Positions 1-7,776 of a stretch of DNA of 9,933 bases are shown one piece after another; within the stretch, counting starts at the first letter, position 1; every line of letters begins with the position of its first letter. This stretch comes from Acidaminococcaceae bacterium. GTDB lineage: Bacteria; Bacillota; Negativicutes; Acidaminococcales; Acidaminococcaceae. The stretch spans positions 1-9,933 of the forward strand of contig JAFSOW010000074.1 of NCBI GenBank assembly GCA_017443165.1, read 5' to 3'. The position numbers and the translations under genes were made by a program. The notes below the pieces were generated by a model. The model was not told the origin of the DNA. It did no database searches and worked only from the letters and a program-made list of their open reading frames with translations.

Positions 1-444
1 GAAACGGATTATGTGGTAGTGGGTTTTGACCAGACCCTGACTTATGAAACCCTGACCATTGCCTGCCGTCTCATTGACAGGGGCGTACCTTATGTTGCGA
101 CCCATCCGGACGTGCGCTGCCCCATCGAAGGCGGGGAATATATTCCCGATACAGGAGCTTTTCTGGCCTGTATCAAAACCGCTACGGGCAAAGACCCGGA
201 ATATATTACAGGCAAGCCTTACGGATATATGGTAGATACGGTGATGGAACGCACCGGCCTGAAAAAAGAAGAGATCGCCATGGTGGGCGATCGTCTGATG
301 ACGGATATCCGGTTCGGGACGGATAACGGTATTCTTTCGATTTTGGTACTGACCGGGGAAGCGACGCTGGAAGATGTGGAGCAGGGGCCGGTGAAGCCGG
401 ATATTATTCTGCCCCATGCGAAAGAGATATTGAAGTATTTATAA
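1..444 (+). CDS. NagD-like HAD-superfamily (HAD-IIA) phosphatase, C-terminal part
   Basis: The open frame enters from the left window edge and ends at TAA 442-444, so only 147 C-terminal residues are visible and the true start lies outside. The visible part carries the cap-to-core features of HAD-IIA phosphatases. These are a THPD segment (about residues 35-38 of the visible part) like the TNPD of NagD, a GKPYGYM segment whose Lys72 is the motif III lysine, and the motif IV GDRLMTD at 96-102 that helps hold Mg2+. The nucleophile motif I (DxDGT) would be upstream of the window. Family members are cytosolic, Mg-dependent phosphatases of sugar phosphates, p-nitrophenyl phosphate or nucleotides; E. 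coli NagD acts on UMP. The substrate cannot be read from the sequence. The gene is convergent with mupG, and a long palindrome begins 22 bases after its stop. Confidence 0.9.
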   Translation, partial: ETDYVVVGFDQTLTYETLTIACRLIDRGVPYVATHPDVRCPIEGGEYIPDTGAFLACIKTATGKDPEYITGKPYGYMVDTVMERTGLKKEEIAMVGDRLMTDIRFGTDNGILSILVLTGEATLEDVEQGPVKPDIILPHAKEILKYL

Positions 445-465
445 AAGTTTGCACAGAAGAGACAG

Positions 466-636
466 CAAGGGAAAAGTTCTAAGCAAAACATCGTGAGCGT
501 TTGCGAAATCTCATGAGATGAAATTTGCCGTCGTGGCGAGACTATCTGAGGGGCGAAGCCCCGAGTTTCGAAGCCACAGGCAAAATGAGTCCATGAAATA
601 GCAAACGGGAGCGGTTTTGCGAGAACTTTTCCCTTG
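466..636. repeat. 171-bp imperfect palindrome, MITE/REP-like element
   Basis: The ends form a perfect 15-bp inverted repeat: CAAGGGAAAAGTTCT at 466-480 and its reverse complement at 622-636. Further arm blocks pair in order going inwards: GCAAAAC 483-489 with 614-620, CGTTTGC 498-504 with 601-607, TTTGCC 524-529 with 579-584, and GTGGC 533-537 with 573-577. The centre is a GGGGC-GAA-GCCCC hairpin at 550-562. The whole unit can fold into one long stem with small bulges. It contains no gene and shows no clear target-site duplication. It fills the gap between two convergent genes. On the + strand the outer stem is followed by a T-rich tract (637-646), so it could also act as the terminator of the HAD gene. 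The family identity is not recognised. Confidence 0.8.
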
Positions 637-659
637 TTATTTTTTTATGGGCTAAACTT

Positions 660-1874
660 TTATTCTATTACAAACCGGAATGGAATTTCCGCACTGATTA
701 ACGACAGCAGCGGTACGTCTTCTTTTCTGACCTGGGCGATTACATTGCTGCGGGGATCCATTGGCTGGGGTGCGGATAAAATCTGGAGTTCGCCTTTATA
801 ACGTCCGTAACTGTTGTTGTCCAATAATACCGTTCCTACCGGCAGCAGGGAAGATTTTTTCCCGTTAGCCAGATGCTGGGGGCCTGCGAATACGGCGGCA
901 TATTCTTTCGGCATTTCGATGATGAGTTTGTTTTCGTTCCGCTCCGGTACGATGTTAATGTCTTTTGCGGTGTCCCGGCTTTCCGTGGCGCGGATGACAT
1001 CTGCCGCCGGGTCGGGGCGGTTGGTATAGGACCGGGACAAAAGGTTTCTGATAAAGGGAGCCTCTGATAAAACATGAATATGTAGTGGCAGCGGCGCATC
1101 CGGCTGCCATTCTTTTTTGGGCGGCAGGGCCTTGCGGGAATAACGGGCATCGGCTTTGGCCAGGGTCTCCGGATCGGCCAGGGCTTCCATTTCTGCCAGC
1201 GTAGGATTGCTGTCCCCGATAATCAGGCTGTCGCAGCCGATGGCAGTCAAAATGGGGGCGGCGTCACAGGGGGCAATACCCCGGAGGCTTTCCATGGTGG
1301 GAAGGCCTGCATACAGCGGTCCCCGTCTGCCGGTCTGGCTGGCCGCGAAAACCCCTGCCGGAATATCGTGCCGGTGCAGCAAGGCATTTTGCCGCTGAAC
1401 CGTTTCAGAACTGAGGCCGGTATGGGGGCGGGGATAAAAATTATGCTGGCCGTCGATGCGGGAAAAATCCGCCTCCGCCTTTAATAGCGCATGTAACTCC
1501 ACGGAACGGGCAGTGGACGCGTTTAACTGGACATTCATTTCGCGGCTGAAGGCTGCGATGGTTTCGGTTCCGATTCCGTAATCAAAGCGGGCCGTGGTAA
1601 TGTGAAGCTGTTTCAGCCTGGCCGGTGTCAGTTCGGGTATGTCCAGAATTTTCAAGGTTAGAGGCGAAATATCGGCAATCACATCCAATCCCAGACTCTC
1701 CGCATAGGCAAAAAGATAAAGGGCGTCTTCACGCAGGGAAGCGGCATTGCTTTCCGGAATGTGCAGGGAAGAAAAGACGCGGCTGTAACCTAAAGCCGCC
1801 GCCTTTTGCAACAGCAGCAGGCTTTTTTTCCTGTCCGCGTCAAGTCCCGGATATATGGAAATCCCTAGTTTCAT
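660..1874 (-). CDS. mupG: MupG family 6-phospho-N-acetylmuramidase (DUF871)
   Basis: This 404-residue cytosolic protein has the DUF871 architecture: an N-terminal TIM barrel (about 1-240) and a smaller C-terminal cyclophilin-like domain (about 265-404). Recognisable segments are the start MKLGISIYPG, the RFDYG strand (96-100), the HNFYPRPHTGL stretch (144-154) and RGPLYAGLPTMESLRG (184-199). MupG, characterised in Staphylococcus aureus, hydrolyses the phosphorylated disaccharide MurNAc-6P-GlcNAc to MurNAc-6P and GlcNAc. The downstream step is MurQ, encoded immediately upstream in the same operon with a 25-base gap, which strongly supports this function over a generic DUF871 call. I choose ATG at 1872-1874 because GGGAG (1883-1887) sits 8 bases upstream. 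An in-frame ATG at 1887-1889 has no ribosome binding site and is itself part of that GGGAG. No signal peptide is seen, and no MurP phosphotransferase transporter gene is visible. Confidence 0.9.
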   Translation of the reverse strand: MKLGISIYPGLDADRKKSLLLLQKAAALGYSRVFSSLHIPESNAASLREDALYLFAYAESLGLDVIADISPLTLKILDIPELTPARLKQLHITTARFDYGIGTETIAAFSREMNVQLNASTARSVELHALLKAEADFSRIDGQHNFYPRPHTGLSSETVQRQNALLHRHDIPAGVFAASQTGRRGPLYAGLPTMESLRGIAPCDAAPILTAIGCDSLIIGDSNPTLAEMEALADPETLAKADARYSRKALPPKKEWQPDAPLPLHIHVLSEAPFIRNLLSRSYTNRPDPAADVIRATESRDTAKDINIVPERNENKLIIEMPKEYAAVFAGPQHLANGKKSSLLPVGTVLLDNNSYGRYKGELQILSAPQPMDPRSNVIAQVRKEDVPLLSLISAEIPFRFVIE

Positions 1875-1899
1875 GTTTTGTTCTCCCATTATGGATGGC

Positions 1900-2793
1900 T
1901 CACTTCAGGGCCTGTTTTAAGCGCCCCTGATTTTCTTTCAGTTTCTGCACAGCTGTTTCGTAACCAATACCGGCCAGGTGCATTAAAATAGCAGGCTTTA
2001 CTGCGCCCCGGGATTGTTCCAGCAGTTTGTCCGCTGTTTCACCGTCGCAACCGGAAGCTTCCATTAATATACGCCTTGCCCGTGCCTTCAGCTTACTGTT
2101 GGTACACTGCAGATCGACCATCAAATTGCCGTACACTTTTCCCATCAGTATCATGCTTCCGGTGGAAAGCATATTTAAAATCAGCTTTTGTGCCGTGCCT
2201 GCCTTCATGCGGGTAGAACCGGTGATGACTTCCGGGCCGGTAACGGCGGTGAGGGAAAGGTTCGCGTGTGCTGCGGTTTCCGGTTTTTCCGTACAGGTTA
2301 CGGCAATGGCATAGGCGCCGGTCTGCTGTGCATATTTTAATGCGCCGATTACATAGGGCGTCCTGCCTGATGCGGAAAGGCCGACGACAACATCCAGGTT
2401 CGTCAGCTTTTGGTTTTGCAGATCTTCCGCACCGGCGGATTCGGAATCTTCCGCGCCTTCCTGCGCACGAAAGACAGCAGGCGTGCCTCCTGCAATGATG
2501 CCCTGCACCAGTTCCGGAGGCGTGCTATAGGTGGGCGGACACTCGGACGCGTCCAAAATGCCAAGCCGTCCGGAGGTACCGGAGCCGATATAAAACAAGC
2601 GTCCCCCGTGGGAAAGACGGTTGGCAATGACAATTATTGCCCGGGAAATATCGGGGAGGATTTTTTTGACTGCTTTCGGAACAGTCTGGTCTTCCGCATT
2701 GATCAGTTTCATAATTTCCAGCGCGGAAGCTTCGTCAATGGTTTTGGTTCTTGGGTTTTGTTGTTCTGTGGTCAGTTTTGTCAAGTCGATCAT
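1900..2793 (-). CDS. murQ: N-acetylmuramic acid 6-phosphate etherase
   Basis: This cytosolic lyase cleaves the D-lactyl ether of MurNAc-6P to give GlcNAc-6P and D-lactate, feeding cell-wall sugar back to amino-sugar metabolism. At 297 residues it has the usual MurQ length, with a SIS sugar-phosphate-binding domain. Diagnostic motifs are GRLFYIGSGTSGRLGILDA (64-82), SECPPT with the expected catalytic Glu84, GAED with Glu115 (equivalent to the second E. coli active-site glutamate), VGLSASGRTPYV, and EVITGSTRMKAGTAQKL. All key residues are present. The ATG at 2791-2793 is preceded by GAAAGG (2801-2806) with 7 bases between. It is the first gene of a two-gene operon with mupG, driven by a near-consensus promoter at 2840-2868. 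No MurR-type regulator gene is seen nearby. Confidence 0.97.
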   Translation of the reverse strand: MIDLTKLTTEQQNPRTKTIDEASALEIMKLINAEDQTVPKAVKKILPDISRAIIVIANRLSHGGRLFYIGSGTSGRLGILDASECPPTYSTPPELVQGIIAGGTPAVFRAQEGAEDSESAGAEDLQNQKLTNLDVVVGLSASGRTPYVIGALKYAQQTGAYAIAVTCTEKPETAAHANLSLTAVTGPEVITGSTRMKAGTAQKLILNMLSTGSMILMGKVYGNLMVDLQCTNSKLKARARRILMEASGCDGETADKLLEQSRGAVKPAILMHLAGIGYETAVQKLKENQGRLKQALK

Positions 2794-2839
2794 AATAATA
2801 CCTTTCGCAAAAGAAAACTTTCAGGTAGGCTTTCAAATA

Positions 2840-2868
2840 ATTATATCCTAAATAAGATTGCGTGGCAA
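2840..2868 (-). promoter_or_regulatory. Sigma-A type promoter of murQ-mupG
   Basis: On the minus strand, TTGCCA (2863-2868) and a perfect TATAAT (2840-2845) are separated by exactly 17 bases. The -10 box lies about 46 bases upstream of the murQ ATG, leaving a 5' leader of roughly 40 bases. No other promoter-like sequence is needed for the operon. I see no clear operator palindrome next to it. Confidence 0.75.
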
Positions 2869-2953
2869 AAATAAATCGGGGATTGCTGAAAAGAAAAGCA
2901 GGTTACAAAATATAAAGGAGCTTCCTTACGGATTTCTTTGTTGTTTCATAATT

Positions 2954-2988
2954 TTCACATTGACCCTGCGGGCAGTTTATAATATGAT
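2954..2988 (+). promoter_or_regulatory. Overlapping promoters for the LysA-like gene
   Basis: Two interleaved sigma-A type promoters are readable. One is TTGACC (2960-2965), 17 bases, TATGAT (2983-2988). The other is TTCACA (2954-2959), 18 bases, TATAAT (2978-2983). Either would give a leader of about 100 bases before the ATG at 3094. That leader contains a small GCGGC/GCCGC hairpin (3052-3056 with 3066-3070) but is too short for a complete lysine riboswitch. The 300-base gap 2794-3093 therefore holds divergent promoters and leaders, and I see no further gene in it. Confidence 0.6.
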
Positions 2989-3093
2989 AAGTAGGAACTG
3001 TCAATTCTTTTATGACGGTTCGGGATGTTTCGAAAGCATTTTGAGGGGAGCGCGGCCGGACTTCAGCCGCACTGCAGAAGGAGATATATAATT

Positions 3094-4368
3094 ATGAGCA
3101 GGAAGATTCCGTATATTACAAAAGAAAAAGCAGAACAGATTGCCCAAAAATACCCGACGCCTTTTTACCTGTATGACGAAGCAGGGATTCGTAACAGAGC
3201 CCGCCTGGTGAACAAGGCGTTTGCCTGGAATAAAGGATTTAAAGAGTATTTTGCGGTAAAGGCTACGCCGAACCCGTATATTTTGCAGATTTTAAAGGAA
3301 GAAGGCTGCGGCGCGGACTGCTCGTCCCTGACCGAGCTGCAGATGAGCCATGCCGCGGGGCTGACAGGCCGTGACGTGATGTTCAGTTCCAATGAAACGC
3401 CGGCGGAAGATATGCAGCTGGCCAAAAAAATGGGCACGATCATCAACCTGGACGACCTGACCCATGTGGAATTTCTGGAACAGGTGGCGGGCATACCCGA
3501 AACCATCTGCTGCCGTTTTAACCCCGGCGGCCATTTTGCCATTGCCAACAGCATTATGGATAACCCCGGTGATTCCAAATACGGTATGACCCGGGAGCAG
3601 ATGGTGCAGGCATACAAAATGCTGATGCAAAAAGGCGCAAAGCATTTTGGCATCCATGCGTTCCTTGCATCCAATACCGTGACCAACGCCTATTACCCGG
3701 AACTGGCCCGGCAGCTGTTCACGCTGGCTGTGGAACTGAAAAATGAAACCGGGGCGGATATCACGTTCATTAACCTGTCCGGCGGCGTGGGCGTTTCCTA
3801 TCATCCGGAACAGACGGAAAATGACATTCTGGCTATTGGCGAAGGGGTACGCAAGGTTTTTGAAGAGGTGCTTGTACCTGCCGGTATGGGTAACGTAAGC
3901 CTGTTCACGGAAATGGGCCGTTTCATGCTGGCCCCGTTCGGCGCGTTGGTGACCCGCGCCATCCACGAGAAGCATATATACAAAGAATATATCGGCGTGG
4001 ATGCCTGCGCGGCCAACCTGATGCGGCCGGCCATGTACGGTTCTTACCATCATATAACCGTGCTGGGAAAAGAAGACGCGGAGCCGTCACGGGTTTACGA
4101 TGTGGTTGGCGGGTTGTGCGAGAACAATGATAAGTTTGCCATTGACCGGAAACTTCCGGAAATTGTAAAAGGCGATATATTGTTTATCCACGATGCCGGC
4201 GCACACGGCTTTTCCATGGGCTATAACTACAACGGAAAGCTTCGCAGCGCGGAACTGCTGCTGCAGGAAAACGGTGAAGTGAAACTGATCCGCCGGGCAG
4301 AGGAACCGAAGGATTATTTCTCAACTTTTGATTTCAGTGACGATTTCCCGGAACTGAAAACGTATTGA
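3094..4368 (+). CDS. PLP-dependent decarboxylase, diaminopimelate decarboxylase (LysA)-like
   Basis: This 424-residue protein is of the alanine racemase / ornithine decarboxylase fold (fold type III). It has an N-terminal PLP barrel and a C-terminal beta domain. The PLP-binding lysine is Lys56 in EYFAVKATPNPY. A glycine-rich phosphate loop SGGVGVSYHPE lies at 229-239, and the second-subunit catalytic Cys342 in GGLCENND and a DAGAHGFSMGYNYN segment (367-380) follow. These indicate a diaminopimelate decarboxylase family member, which would make L-lysine from meso-DAP. Several signatures differ from classical LysA: GIHAF in place of the usual HxH, EMGR in place of EPGR, and CENND in place of CESGD. 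A paralogue with another substrate is therefore possible. The start at ATG 3094 follows a perfect AAGGAG (3078-3083) at 10 bases; a longer in-frame start at 3025 has none. A terminator follows. Confidence 0.85.
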   Translation: MSRKIPYITKEKAEQIAQKYPTPFYLYDEAGIRNRARLVNKAFAWNKGFKEYFAVKATPNPYILQILKEEGCGADCSSLTELQMSHAAGLTGRDVMFSSNETPAEDMQLAKKMGTIINLDDLTHVEFLEQVAGIPETICCRFNPGGHFAIANSIMDNPGDSKYGMTREQMVQAYKMLMQKGAKHFGIHAFLASNTVTNAYYPELARQLFTLAVELKNETGADITFINLSGGVGVSYHPEQTENDILAIGEGVRKVFEEVLVPAGMGNVSLFTEMGRFMLAPFGALVTRAIHEKHIYKEYIGVDACAANLMRPAMYGSYHHITVLGKEDAEPSRVYDVVGGLCENNDKFAIDRKLPEIVKGDILFIHDAGAHGFSMGYNYNGKLRSAELLLQENGEVKLIRRAEEPKDYFSTFDFSDDFPELKTY

Positions 4369-4401
4369 GAAGTTTCAGTTTAGAAAATATGTGTGGAAAA
4401 C

Positions 4402-4435
4402 AAAAAGGAGGAAGGGTCTCTCTTCCTCCTTTTTT
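4402..4435. terminator. Bidirectional intrinsic terminator
   Basis: A perfect 13-bp stem (4402-4414 with 4422-4434; core AAGGAGGAAG / CTTCCTCCTT) closes a 7-base loop. It ends in a T run on the + strand and, by symmetry, on the - strand. It lies 33 bases after the LysA-like stop and 9 bases beyond the stop of the convergent ClC gene, so it can serve both. Confidence 0.9.
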
Positions 4436-4444
4436 ATATTACAA

Positions 4445-6067
4445 TTAGTTCCTAAGGTCGCTGCCTAACGCCTGTACATCTTCGGCGTGTTCTGTTTCCG
4501 TCAGTACATACAGGAAATTGCCGGCCAGGATTACAGTATTTGCGTCAGGTATCAGCTGTTCCGACCCGCGCTTTACGTCTACCAGCAACGTGTGGCCGGG
4601 CCAGGGGATATCCTGCACTTTCTTATTTTCAATCAGGCTGCCGCTGTTCACCGGCACTTCTATAATATTCCGTTCTTTCCTGACAGTGTTGGGCTCCGGC
4701 GTACTGTGGCTGCTTAGGGATTTCAGCAGCAACGCTTCATAGATGGGCTGGCTGCCGCAAAGCTGTGCCACAATGTAGGCGATGGCTGATGCCATACCCA
4801 GGATCATCAGGTGGTAAAAACTGCCGGTCATTTCACTGATCAGTACCGTGCCGGTAATAGGCGCCCGCACGGAAGCGGAAAAGAACGCTGCCATGGCGAT
4901 GATGATGATGTTGGCGCCGTGACTGGGAAGAATCAGCTGGAAGGCCGTCAGGAAATAGGCGCATATGCTTCCCACAAGCGCTCCCAGTACCAGCATGGGC
5001 AGGAAAAAACCGCCCGGAACGCCTGTCCCGTAGCTAGTCAGAGTGAAGATAAACTTTCCGGCCAGCAGGGCAAACAGTAGATGTAACGGAAACGATTTCG
5101 TTGCCAATTCGTCTACCAGACGGTTGCCGCCGCCCAGCACCTGGGGCAGCACAAAACCTAAAACACCGGCACATAACAGGGCAAACGTGATTTTCATGTA
5201 CAGGTTTTTAAAGACCGGCAGGCTGTAAAACCGATGTATATTCAGCAGGCCTGCATTGAAAATGACACCGCAGAGACCGGCGATCACGGCGATGAGAATC
5301 GCGTACACGATGTGGAGGTCCAGCGGGAAACGGGGGATGCTGCGGAAACTGAAAGTCAGGCCTCCGCCGAAGAACAGCCGGGAAACAAAGGTGGCAGTCA
5401 TGGCTGCCGTCATGGCAGGCAGCAACACAACGGCGGAAAAGTTGCGGTGCAGTTCTTCCAGAGAGAACATGACTCCGGCCAGGGGCGCATTAAAGGCCGC
5501 GGCCAGGCCGGCGCTGGCGCCGCTGGTAATCAGATAGCGTTCTTCCATGCGGGTGCGTCCCAGAAAACGGCTGACTCCCTGGGCCGTTACGGCGCCTAAC
5601 TGGATGGAAGGACCTTCCCGCCCCAGGGACAGGCCTGCGCCCAGGCCGATAACGCCGGCAGTAAGCTTCACCCATAAAATCCGGAACCAGTTCATGCGCA
5701 TCAGGCCCAGGATAACGCCTTTTACCTGGGGAATTCCGGAACCGCCCGCCATGGGTTCGTGCCGGGTGAGCCAGTAAAGGACGCCCCCTACGACCAGCAG
5801 TGCCGCGAACCAGCCTGCCGTATATACAGCAGGCAACTGGCTCAGATGACCATACAGTCCGATGCGGAATTCTTCTGCCCTGGAGAGCAAAAACCGGAAC
5901 AGGCTGACCACCAGGCCGGAAAAAATACCCACGACGATCCCTTCCCAGAACAATTTGAACTGGAAACCGTTCCAGTGGTTCAGGGAACGGTAGGTGTTTA
6001 CCAGCTGTGAACGGGTGGCTGATTCTGTATTGCTTTTTTTATGTGTGTGAAAGAAATTTGCGCTCAT
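4445..6067 (-). CDS. ClC-family chloride/proton transporter with C-terminal TrkA-C domain
   Basis: This 540-residue integral membrane protein has the ClC fold over about residues 40-450 with many hydrophobic helices. The selectivity-filter motifs are all present: GSGIPQ (109-114), GREGP (149-153) with the gating glutamate Glu151, and GTGVPGGFFLP (348-358). A glutamate pair in SLEELH (204-205) matches the region of the inner proton glutamate of E. coli ClC-ec1, so I favour a Cl-/H+ exchanger over a pure channel. The GREGP motif argues against the fluoride-specific CLC-F group. Residues about 467-530 form a TrkA-C (RCK_C) type regulatory domain that probably senses a ligand in the cytoplasm. 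I choose ATG 6065-6067 because AAGGAC lies 7 bases upstream. A frame extending to 6160 has no such site and would overlap the promoter. Likely roles are acid tolerance or ion balance, by inference. Confidence 0.93.
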   Translation of the reverse strand: MSANFFHTHKKSNTESATRSQLVNTYRSLNHWNGFQFKLFWEGIVVGIFSGLVVSLFRFLLSRAEEFRIGLYGHLSQLPAVYTAGWFAALLVVGGVLYWLTRHEPMAGGSGIPQVKGVILGLMRMNWFRILWVKLTAGVIGLGAGLSLGREGPSIQLGAVTAQGVSRFLGRTRMEERYLITSGASAGLAAAFNAPLAGVMFSLEELHRNFSAVVLLPAMTAAMTATFVSRLFFGGGLTFSFRSIPRFPLDLHIVYAILIAVIAGLCGVIFNAGLLNIHRFYSLPVFKNLYMKITFALLCAGVLGFVLPQVLGGGNRLVDELATKSFPLHLLFALLAGKFIFTLTSYGTGVPGGFFLPMLVLGALVGSICAYFLTAFQLILPSHGANIIIIAMAAFFSASVRAPITGTVLISEMTGSFYHLMILGMASAIAYIVAQLCGSQPIYEALLLKSLSSHSTPEPNTVRKERNIIEVPVNSGSLIENKKVQDIPWPGHTLLVDVKRGSEQLIPDANTVILAGNFLYVLTETEHAEDVQALGSDLRN

Positions 6068-6098
6068 ACGAAAAGTCCTTATAAATTTATACCATCTT

Positions 6099-6126
6099 AT
6101 TATACCACTAATGTGATACAGAGCAA
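6099..6126 (-). promoter_or_regulatory. Promoter of the ClC gene
   Basis: On the minus strand, TTGCTC (6121-6126) is followed after 16 bases by a perfect TATAAT (6099-6104). A TG dinucleotide one base before the -10 box makes it an extended -10. The -10 box is 31 bases upstream of the chosen ATG, which also supports the shorter ClC start. Confidence 0.65.
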
Positions 6127-6195
6127 TAAGAAAACGCAGAGCGACGATGATAAGGAGCAAAATATAAATTTCAAAACCAAACGGGATTTGATTTA

Positions 6196-6204
6196 TGTTA
6201 TAAT
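6196..6204 (+). promoter_or_regulatory. Extended -10 promoter of the YigZ-like gene pair
   Basis: TGTTATAAT provides a TGn extended -10 with a perfect TATAAT at 6199-6204. No good -35 box is seen at the usual distance, which extended -10 promoters tolerate. The predicted leader before ATG 6261 is about 50 bases. It is divergent from the ClC promoter about 100 bases away. Confidence 0.55.
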
Positions 6205-6260
6205 TAAACAGTAATGTATCATGTAAATTTTTGCGTCGGGAAAGGCGGAAGCGTCAGATT

Positions 6261-6881
6261 ATGAATCTCACGATCGCAAAGGATATACGGACGGAGCAGG
6301 TAATATCCAAAAGCCGCTTTATCTGTTCCCTTAAAAAAGTTAAAACGGAAGAGGAAGCACAGGAATTCATAAAAGCGGTGAAAAAAGAGTTTTGGGACGC
6401 TACCCATAACTGCAGCGCTTATGTTATTGATGAGCAGCGCCAGAGGTCGAGTGATGACGGGGAACCCTCCGGTACGGCAGGCATGCCCATGCTGGGGGTT
6501 CTGCGCAAACAGGAACTGCAGCAGGTGGCTGCCGTAGTGACCCGTTATTTCGGAGGGGTCAAGCTGGGGGCCGGAGGCCTTGTAAGGGCCTATTCGGGCG
6601 CTGTGGCCCATGCCGTAGATGCAGCAGGCCTTGCGCAAAAAGTGAAGATGGGGCTCTATGTGTTTTCCTGCGCACCGGGCGAGGCGGGCAAGATAACCAA
6701 CCTTCTCTATCAGCAGCAATTGTTCAGCCTGGCAGAGACGGAATACGGCAATGCGGTGATCTTTACCCTGCGTATGCCGGAGGACAGGAAAATTCCGGCG
6801 GAAAAATGGCTGACAGACACACTGCAGAAGCCCATCGAACTGACAGAAGCCGGATTTGAATATGAAGAAGTACCTGTTTGA
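6261..6881 (+). CDS. YigZ / IMPACT family protein (UPF0029 with DUF1949)
   Basis: This 206-residue cytosolic protein has the two-domain YigZ/YvyE layout: an N-terminal IMPACT (UPF0029) domain (about 15-125) and a C-terminal DUF1949 domain (about 135-200). The family signatures KSRFI (17-21), FWDATHNCSAYVI (44-56), SDDGEPSGTAG (64-74) and TRYFGGVKLGAGGLVRAY (94-111) are all intact, and the length equals E. coli YigZ. The family is thought to bind ribosomes or RNA by analogy to eukaryotic IMPACT, but the bacterial role is poorly defined. I prefer ATG 6261 over an in-frame TTG at 6231 because the protein then begins where relatives begin and a purine-rich GGCGGAAG (6244-6251) sits upstream. The next gene starts 29 bases after its stop, so the two are probably co-transcribed. 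Confidence 0.9.
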   Translation: MNLTIAKDIRTEQVISKSRFICSLKKVKTEEEAQEFIKAVKKEFWDATHNCSAYVIDEQRQRSSDDGEPSGTAGMPMLGVLRKQELQQVAAVVTRYFGGVKLGAGGLVRAYSGAVAHAVDAAGLAQKVKMGLYVFSCAPGEAGKITNLLYQQQLFSLAETEYGNAVIFTLRMPEDRKIPAEKWLTDTLQKPIELTEAGFEYEEVPV

Positions 6882-6910
6882 AAAGTAATATAATTATTGG
6901 AGACGTTTTT

Positions 6911-7729
6911 ATGCGGGCTGATTTACATATCCACACCACGGCCTCCGATGGGACCTGGGACCCGGGTCAGGTAGTGAAAGCGGTTTTCGCCGCTGGAATT
7001 GAATTCTTTGCTGTTACGGACCACGACAGCGTGGACAACGTGGCAGAAACGAAAAAACTGGCGGCAGATACGGGCTTGGGTTTTATAGCCGGCGTGGAAC
7101 TGAATTCTACCAAGGATGGGCATAATTACCATATCCTCGGTTACGGAATCGATATTGAAAACAAAAGACTGCGGGAACTCTGCCGTCATAACCAGAGACT
7201 GCTGGAACTGAAAGATGACGACAGCGTCCGCAACCTGATTGACAGGGGCTGGCCCCTTTCCATGGAAGAGTTTAAGGAATACACCTATGACCCCCACCGG
7301 GGCGGCTGGAAAGCGCTGGCCTACCTGCAGGACAAAGGGTTGTGCGGTGATGTGAACGATTTTTTCCGGCGGATATTCACAGCGGAAAATGATCTGGGCT
7401 TTCCGGATTTTCCGGCCATTTCAGAAGTGGTACAGGTGATCCGGCAGGCCGGGGGGATTGCCCTTTGCGCCCATTTGGCCAGTGATTTTCATGGCGCCGG
7501 CATGCAGGAGTACCTGCCCCGGCTGGTCGACGAAAAACTGGACGGGTTTGAATGCTATCACTCCGGACACAGGCCGGAGGACAGCAGGCTGCTGGCCCAT
7601 TTCTGCCACCGTCACAAGCTTTACATCTCCGGCGGCAGCGACTGTCATGGAAACTTTGTGAAAACCCGCCATTTAGGAGTTCCGTTTATTGACACGGACA
7701 TGTTGTGTCTTCCGCAATTACAACACTGA
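6911..7729 (+). CDS. PHP-domain metal-dependent phosphoesterase (TrpH/YciV-like)
   Basis: This 272-residue protein is built on a PHP (polymerase and histidinol phosphatase) domain. The metal ligands expected of the family are in order: HIHTTASDG (His6, His8, Asp13), TDHDS (Asp37, His38), GVELNS (Glu63), HILGYG (His74), CAHLA (His188) and GGSDCHG (Asp244, His246). The closest well-known relatives are TrpH/YciV enzymes, which hydrolyse 3',5'-nucleoside bisphosphates or trim RNA 5' ends; the exact substrate here is inferred. The segment AHLA replaces the more usual AHP but keeps the histidine. ATG 6911 has GGAG (6899-6902) 8 bases upstream. An in-frame TTG at 6878 overlapping the previous stop lacks one. 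It follows the YigZ-like gene by 29 bases and ends near a strong terminator. Confidence 0.9.
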   Translation: MRADLHIHTTASDGTWDPGQVVKAVFAAGIEFFAVTDHDSVDNVAETKKLAADTGLGFIAGVELNSTKDGHNYHILGYGIDIENKRLRELCRHNQRLLELKDDDSVRNLIDRGWPLSMEEFKEYTYDPHRGGWKALAYLQDKGLCGDVNDFFRRIFTAENDLGFPDFPAISEVVQVIRQAGGIALCAHLASDFHGAGMQEYLPRLVDEKLDGFECYHSGHRPEDSRLLAHFCHRHKLYISGGSDCHGNFVKTRHLGVPFIDTDMLCLPQLQH

Positions 7730-7776
7730 AGAAACCCACATAAAATCAGTATTTAAGCATACTGTAAAAAGAAAAA

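Noticed and set aside
2858..3091. A 77-codon open frame on the + strand between murQ and the LysA-like gene.
   Set aside because: It would start with TTG without a ribosome binding site, it covers the promoters of both flanking genes, and its composition is not protein-like.
2994..3093. The roughly 100-base leader of the LysA-like gene as a lysine riboswitch.
   Set aside because: It is too short for the lysine aptamer and I do not see the conserved helices; only one small 5-bp hairpin is present.
3292..4053. A 253-codon open frame on the - strand inside the LysA-like gene.
   Set aside because: It lies entirely antisense to a gene with complete family motifs, has no ribosome binding site, and is rich in His/Gln/Arg as expected from a shadow frame.
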